From Pseudooceanicola lipolyticus (GTDB taxonomy: Bacteria; Pseudomonadota; Alphaproteobacteria; Rhodobacterales; Rhodobacteraceae), in NCBI RefSeq assembly GCF_002786325.1, contig NZ_PGTB01000003.1, positions 1 to 64,000 on the forward strand: DNA of 64,000 nucleotides, written 5' to 3'. Below are positions 61,770 to 64,000 of the stretch, in pieces (within the stretch, counting starts at the first letter, position 1; each line of letters opens with the position of its first letter). The notes below the pieces were generated by a model. It ran no database searches. It was not told the origin of the DNA and saw only the letters and a list, made by a program, of their open reading frames with translations. A program made the translations under genes and the position numbers.

Positions 61770-61888
61770 TTGACTTGCCTGCAAGGTTGGGAAGCTGATA
61801 GGCTAAATCATGATTACGGATGATTACGGGCTTGCCGGCCCTAAGTCCCTCAGCCCCCGTGGAAGGTTGCCGCCTTCGCGGGGGTTTT
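61770..61888 (+). ncRNA. Candidate antisense RNA upstream of the solitary repC-like gene
   Basis: The plus strand ends in a strong intrinsic terminator at 61854-61888 although no plus-strand gene precedes it. A TTGACT (61770-61775) is a possible -35; the -10 is unclear (GATAGGCTAAAT at 61797 is the best stretch). The transcript would lie against the leader of the repC-like gene, as for control of plasmid copy number. Confidence 0.4.
61854..61888 (+). terminator. Intrinsic terminator opposite to the repC-like leader
   Basis: CCCCCG (61854-61859) pairs with CGGGGG (61879-61884), and GAAGG pairs with CCTTC inside, followed by TTTT. Confidence 0.75.
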
Positions 61889-61989
61889 ACGCTCTAAAGT
61901 CCTTGCTGCTCCTCTTTGTCACGGCCTTCCTGGCCGCATTCTTGCGCCCTTGGCGTACCCAGCATCGGCGATGCCAGCACCTGCGGTGA

Positions 61990-62694
61990 TCAGTAATTCA
62001 CCTGCTCGTAGCCATAGTTTCCCTGGTAGTCGGTCCACTCGATGAAGACGGCCCTCCGGTAGAGGCTCGGACAGCTTTCGCCCCAACTGGTGAGACCTTC
62101 GAATGCGTCCGGCAGTGACGTCACCGACCCGCTGTACCAGCTGAAGTCGCCCTGCACCCCATATGTGCCGACGCGGACCTTTTCGCTTTGGCGACAGTCG
62201 CCATCACCGCTTTCTCGTTGCCGGGCATACTCTACGTTGTAGACGCGGATGGAGCGAACGAAGTCATACTCAGCCCCGCTGATGTCGACATCGGCCACGC
62301 CGTTGTCATCGGCATAATCCGCGATCAGGGACAGCATCTCGTCCCGCTCCGACCTCGGGGGAAGCACCCCCTCGACAACTGCCGAGAATGGCGGCGGAGC
62401 CGAAGGTCTAGGCCTGCCGAACGCCTCATGAAGGAGCGGCAAAGCCCTCTCATCTTCAGGTGGGCGGTAGCCCACGCCCAAGGGGCAATTCCAGATCTGC
62501 AGGGGCGGCTCCACCGGCCAGGGCGTGATCCTGCTGATGAAGACAGATCGCGCCTCGTTGCACTCGGTGCTTCCGGGCCAGCCTCCCGCCAGACAGATCA
62601 GGATCGCGCAGTCTACTTGGTAAGCTTGCGCAGCGGGAGGTGCCGCCAGGAGTAAGCTCGTACAGGTCAGGGCGGTCGCGGCACCGCGCTTCAT
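61990..62694 (-). CDS. Hypothetical exported Cys-rich plasmid protein
   Basis: The 234-residue protein has a signal peptide (about 1-24) and conserved-looking CAILICLAGGWPGSTEC (about 29-45) and RITPWPVEPPLQIWNCP (about 54-70), then a repeat-free C-terminal half with two more Cys. I have seen similar proteins near conjugation genes of Rhodobacterales plasmids, which fits the VirB1-like gene nearby, but no function is known. The start is the ATG that begins the signal peptide. Confidence 0.65.
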   Translation of the reverse strand: MKRGAATALTCTSLLLAAPPAAQAYQVDCAILICLAGGWPGSTECNEARSVFISRITPWPVEPPLQIWNCPLGVGYRPPEDERALPLLHEAFGRPRPSAPPPFSAVVEGVLPPRSERDEMLSLIADYADDNGVADVDISGAEYDFVRSIRVYNVEYARQRESGDGDCRQSEKVRVGTYGVQGDFSWYSGSVTSLPDAFEGLTSWGESCPSLYRRAVFIEWTDYQGNYGYEQVNY

Positions 62695-63008
62695 CGCGTG
62701 TCCAAAATATAACAAACCTTCTGGCTCCCTCGGAACTTCACTCGGCATGTCCCCGCCGTCGCTCCGCTCTCGGGATGGTCACAGCTGGGTGATCATCCTA
62801 TAGCCGAGGGAGGCAAGGATAGCGCCAAACTTCCAGAGGAAGCGCTATTTGTCAAATACGCTTGATGTCACCTAGGCGCTTGTATCAGCTATAGGCGAAT
62901 TTATGTCTTTTGGCGCTTTTTTCAAATTTGGGCTTTAACGTTGAAAAAAGTCGTGATTCAAGGATACGCAGCACCTGTCCAGAAAATCCCAACGACAGGT
63001 GTCAGCCA
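62695..63008. other. Intergenic region with a perfect 10-bp inverted repeat
   Basis: CTTTTTTCAA (62916-62925) and TTGAAAAAAG (62941-62950) are perfect arms 15 bases apart in an AT-rich stretch between divergent genes. It may be an operator for the conjugation operon that starts at 63009. Nothing else was recognised. Confidence 0.45.
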
Positions 63009-63293
63009 ATGTGGAACCCACGCGTGATTACGACTGATGCAGTGCAAAACTTCCTCGAGAAGGGTGGCAAGCTCGACTACCGCCCGATTCACACCCCAAA
63101 AGGATGGAACTGGGAGCTCTGGGCTGTTCAGACGAACGGCGCGGCCAGCCCGGTCATTTCCTCGAAGACTGGCGAAGCCCGCGTCTTCAAGTCTTCCGAC
63201 GCGCTGGTCAGCTTCCACATGCGCATCTTCCCCGACGCCGAAGGCGTCTGGGTGCCTGCCCCGAAATCTGGACAAGACGAAGACACCGAGTGA
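63009..63293 (+). CDS. Small hypothetical protein at the start of a conjugation-type operon
   Basis: The 94-residue protein has no signal peptide and is hydrophilic, with a segment KGWNWELWAVQTNG near residue 29. No family was recognised. Its stop overlaps a possible GTG start (GTGA) of the next gene. Confidence 0.55.
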   Translation: MWNPRVITTDAVQNFLEKGGKLDYRPIHTPKGWNWELWAVQTNGAASPVISSKTGEARVFKSSDALVSFHMRIFPDAEGVWVPAPKSGQDEDTE

Positions 63294-63981
63294 TCGCCTC
63301 GGCGCTGCGCGCTGGCTGATCCTCCGACCGCTCTGCGGTTCTCTCCTCTCCCTCTCGATCCTTTCCGCATTCACCGTCGGCTCACCGCGCCTTGCGCTGG
63401 CTGAGCCCATGAATGCCACCGCGTTCCGGGCCGTCGCCGAAAACTGCGCGCCCGGTGTCGCCCCCTCCATCATGGAAAAGCTCGTCGCCGCCGAAAGCGG
63501 CTTCAACCCGTTCGCCATCGGCGTAAACGGACCGGATCGGGCGTCCTATGCGCCGCGCTCCGCCAATGAGGCCGCACAGATCGCCGCCCGCTTGATTGCC
63601 GAGGGCAAGTCCATCGACATGGGCCTCGGGCAAATCAACAGCGCCAACCTGTCCTGGCTCGGGCTGACGCCTGCCACCGTGTTCGATGCCTGCCGCAATC
63701 TGACGGCGGCGGAAACCGTGCTGCGCGACGGCTATGACCGGGCGCGCGATGCCGGAGCGGACCAAACGCAGGCCCTGTACCAGGCGCTTTCTTCCTACAA
63801 CACCGGCTCTTTCACGCGTGGTTTCCACAACGGCTATGTGGCCCGCGTGCTGGGAGAGGGGTCCGTGACCGCCCCCTCGTACGACAAGCGGTCACCCTCC
63901 CTGAGCGACGACAAGGACAGCGCGAAACGATGGGACGTGTTCGGCGCGGCCACCGGATCGAACGCCTTGGTTTTCCAATAG
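63290..63981 (+). CDS. VirB1-like lytic transglycosylase, apparent frameshift near the start
   Basis: The product (about 230 aa) has an SLT domain: MEKLVAAESGFNPFAIGVN with the catalytic Glu, GLGQINSANLSWLG, and a C-terminal SSYNTGSF. It should open the peptidoglycan for a type IV secretion channel. The frame with the signal peptide (SLLSLSILSAF) has no ATG, GTG or TTG before it. A GTG at 63290, overlapping the previous stop, would fit but is in another frame, and a single base missing near 63314 would join them. The first ATG in frame is 63409, after the signal peptide. Confidence 0.75.
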
Positions 63982-63993
63982 AAGGACGCAACC

Positions 63994-64000
63994 ATGAAGA
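63994..64000 (+). CDS. Start of next gene, cut by window edge
   Basis: ATGAAGA at the window end follows GAAGGA by 6 nt, 12 nt after the transglycosylase stop. In VirB-type operons the pilin gene (virB2) follows virB1, so this is probably its first codons; too short to test. Confidence 0.4.

Overview
The window looks like part of a large extrachromosomal replicon (plasmid or chromid) of an alphaproteobacterium of the Rhodobacterales type. The evidence is a repABC replication/partition operon with a candidate antisense RNA, a second solitary repC-like gene, DUF1403, ScpB-like and DUF1612-type plasmid accessory genes, a conjugation-type (VirB1-like) start at the right edge, and GC-rich codon use throughout. 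The species cannot be named from the sequence alone.

Layout. 1-3.5 kb: a two-gene Gabija-like anti-phage module (OLD-family ATPase/TOPRIM nuclease, cut by the window edge, overlapping a UvrD-like helicase). 3.6-6.5 kb: ScpB-like and DUF1403 genes diverging from a tyrosine recombinase, with a dif-like inverted repeat between them. 6.8-13.5 kb: a decayed Fic gene, then repC-repB-repA on the minus strand, a 1.2-kb gene-poor stretch and a DUF1612-type gene. 13.8-58.8 kb: a roughly 45-kb metal-homeostasis island. 59.2-60.0 kb: an IS5-family (IS427-like) element that interrupts a sialidase-like gene. 60-64 kb: solitary repC-like gene, hypothetical plasmid genes and a lytic transglycosylase that opens a probable conjugation operon.

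The island holds three regulatory circuits. (1) MntR diverges from a two-domain multicopper oxidase/ZIP transporter pair across a perfect TTAGC-N4-GCTAA dyad. (2) A MerR-family sensor of the Zn/Cd/Pb type (Cys78, Cys113, Cys121) lies among four promoters that share a CTCTAG-N3-CTAGAG-like dyad inside a 19-bp spacer. These promoters lead into zntA, an L,D-transpeptidase, a transglutaminase/CDF pair and a 13-gene minus-strand operon. (3) CueR (Ser76, Cys111, Cys119) sits with four promoters carrying a TTCC-N-GGAA dyad. These lead into copA-cueR, copZ, a small Cys-rich membrane protein and a multicopper oxidase/DUF411/cytochrome c module.

The 13-gene operon (36449 down to 25837) is the most striking unit. 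It links two Sco proteins, DsbA/DsbB, a PCu(A)C chaperone, an M23 peptidase, DUF411, ZIP, LspA, Lnt, a tiny membrane protein, a penicillin-acylase-like protein that has lost its nucleophile, and a CtaG-like protein. Together with two L,D-transpeptidases and several lipoproteins this suggests that metal stress here triggers rebuilding of the envelope (lipoprotein maturation, peptidoglycan cross-linking, thiol oxidation) as well as metal export. Periplasmic copper handling is served by four multicopper oxidases, three DUF411 proteins, three c-type cytochromes, three Sco proteins, cupredoxins and thioredoxin-like proteins with CcdA. Duplicated modules, a 3' fossil of a second zntA and an IS-cut gene show that the island was assembled by repeated recombination. 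All functions are inferred from motifs and gene context; no database search was run.
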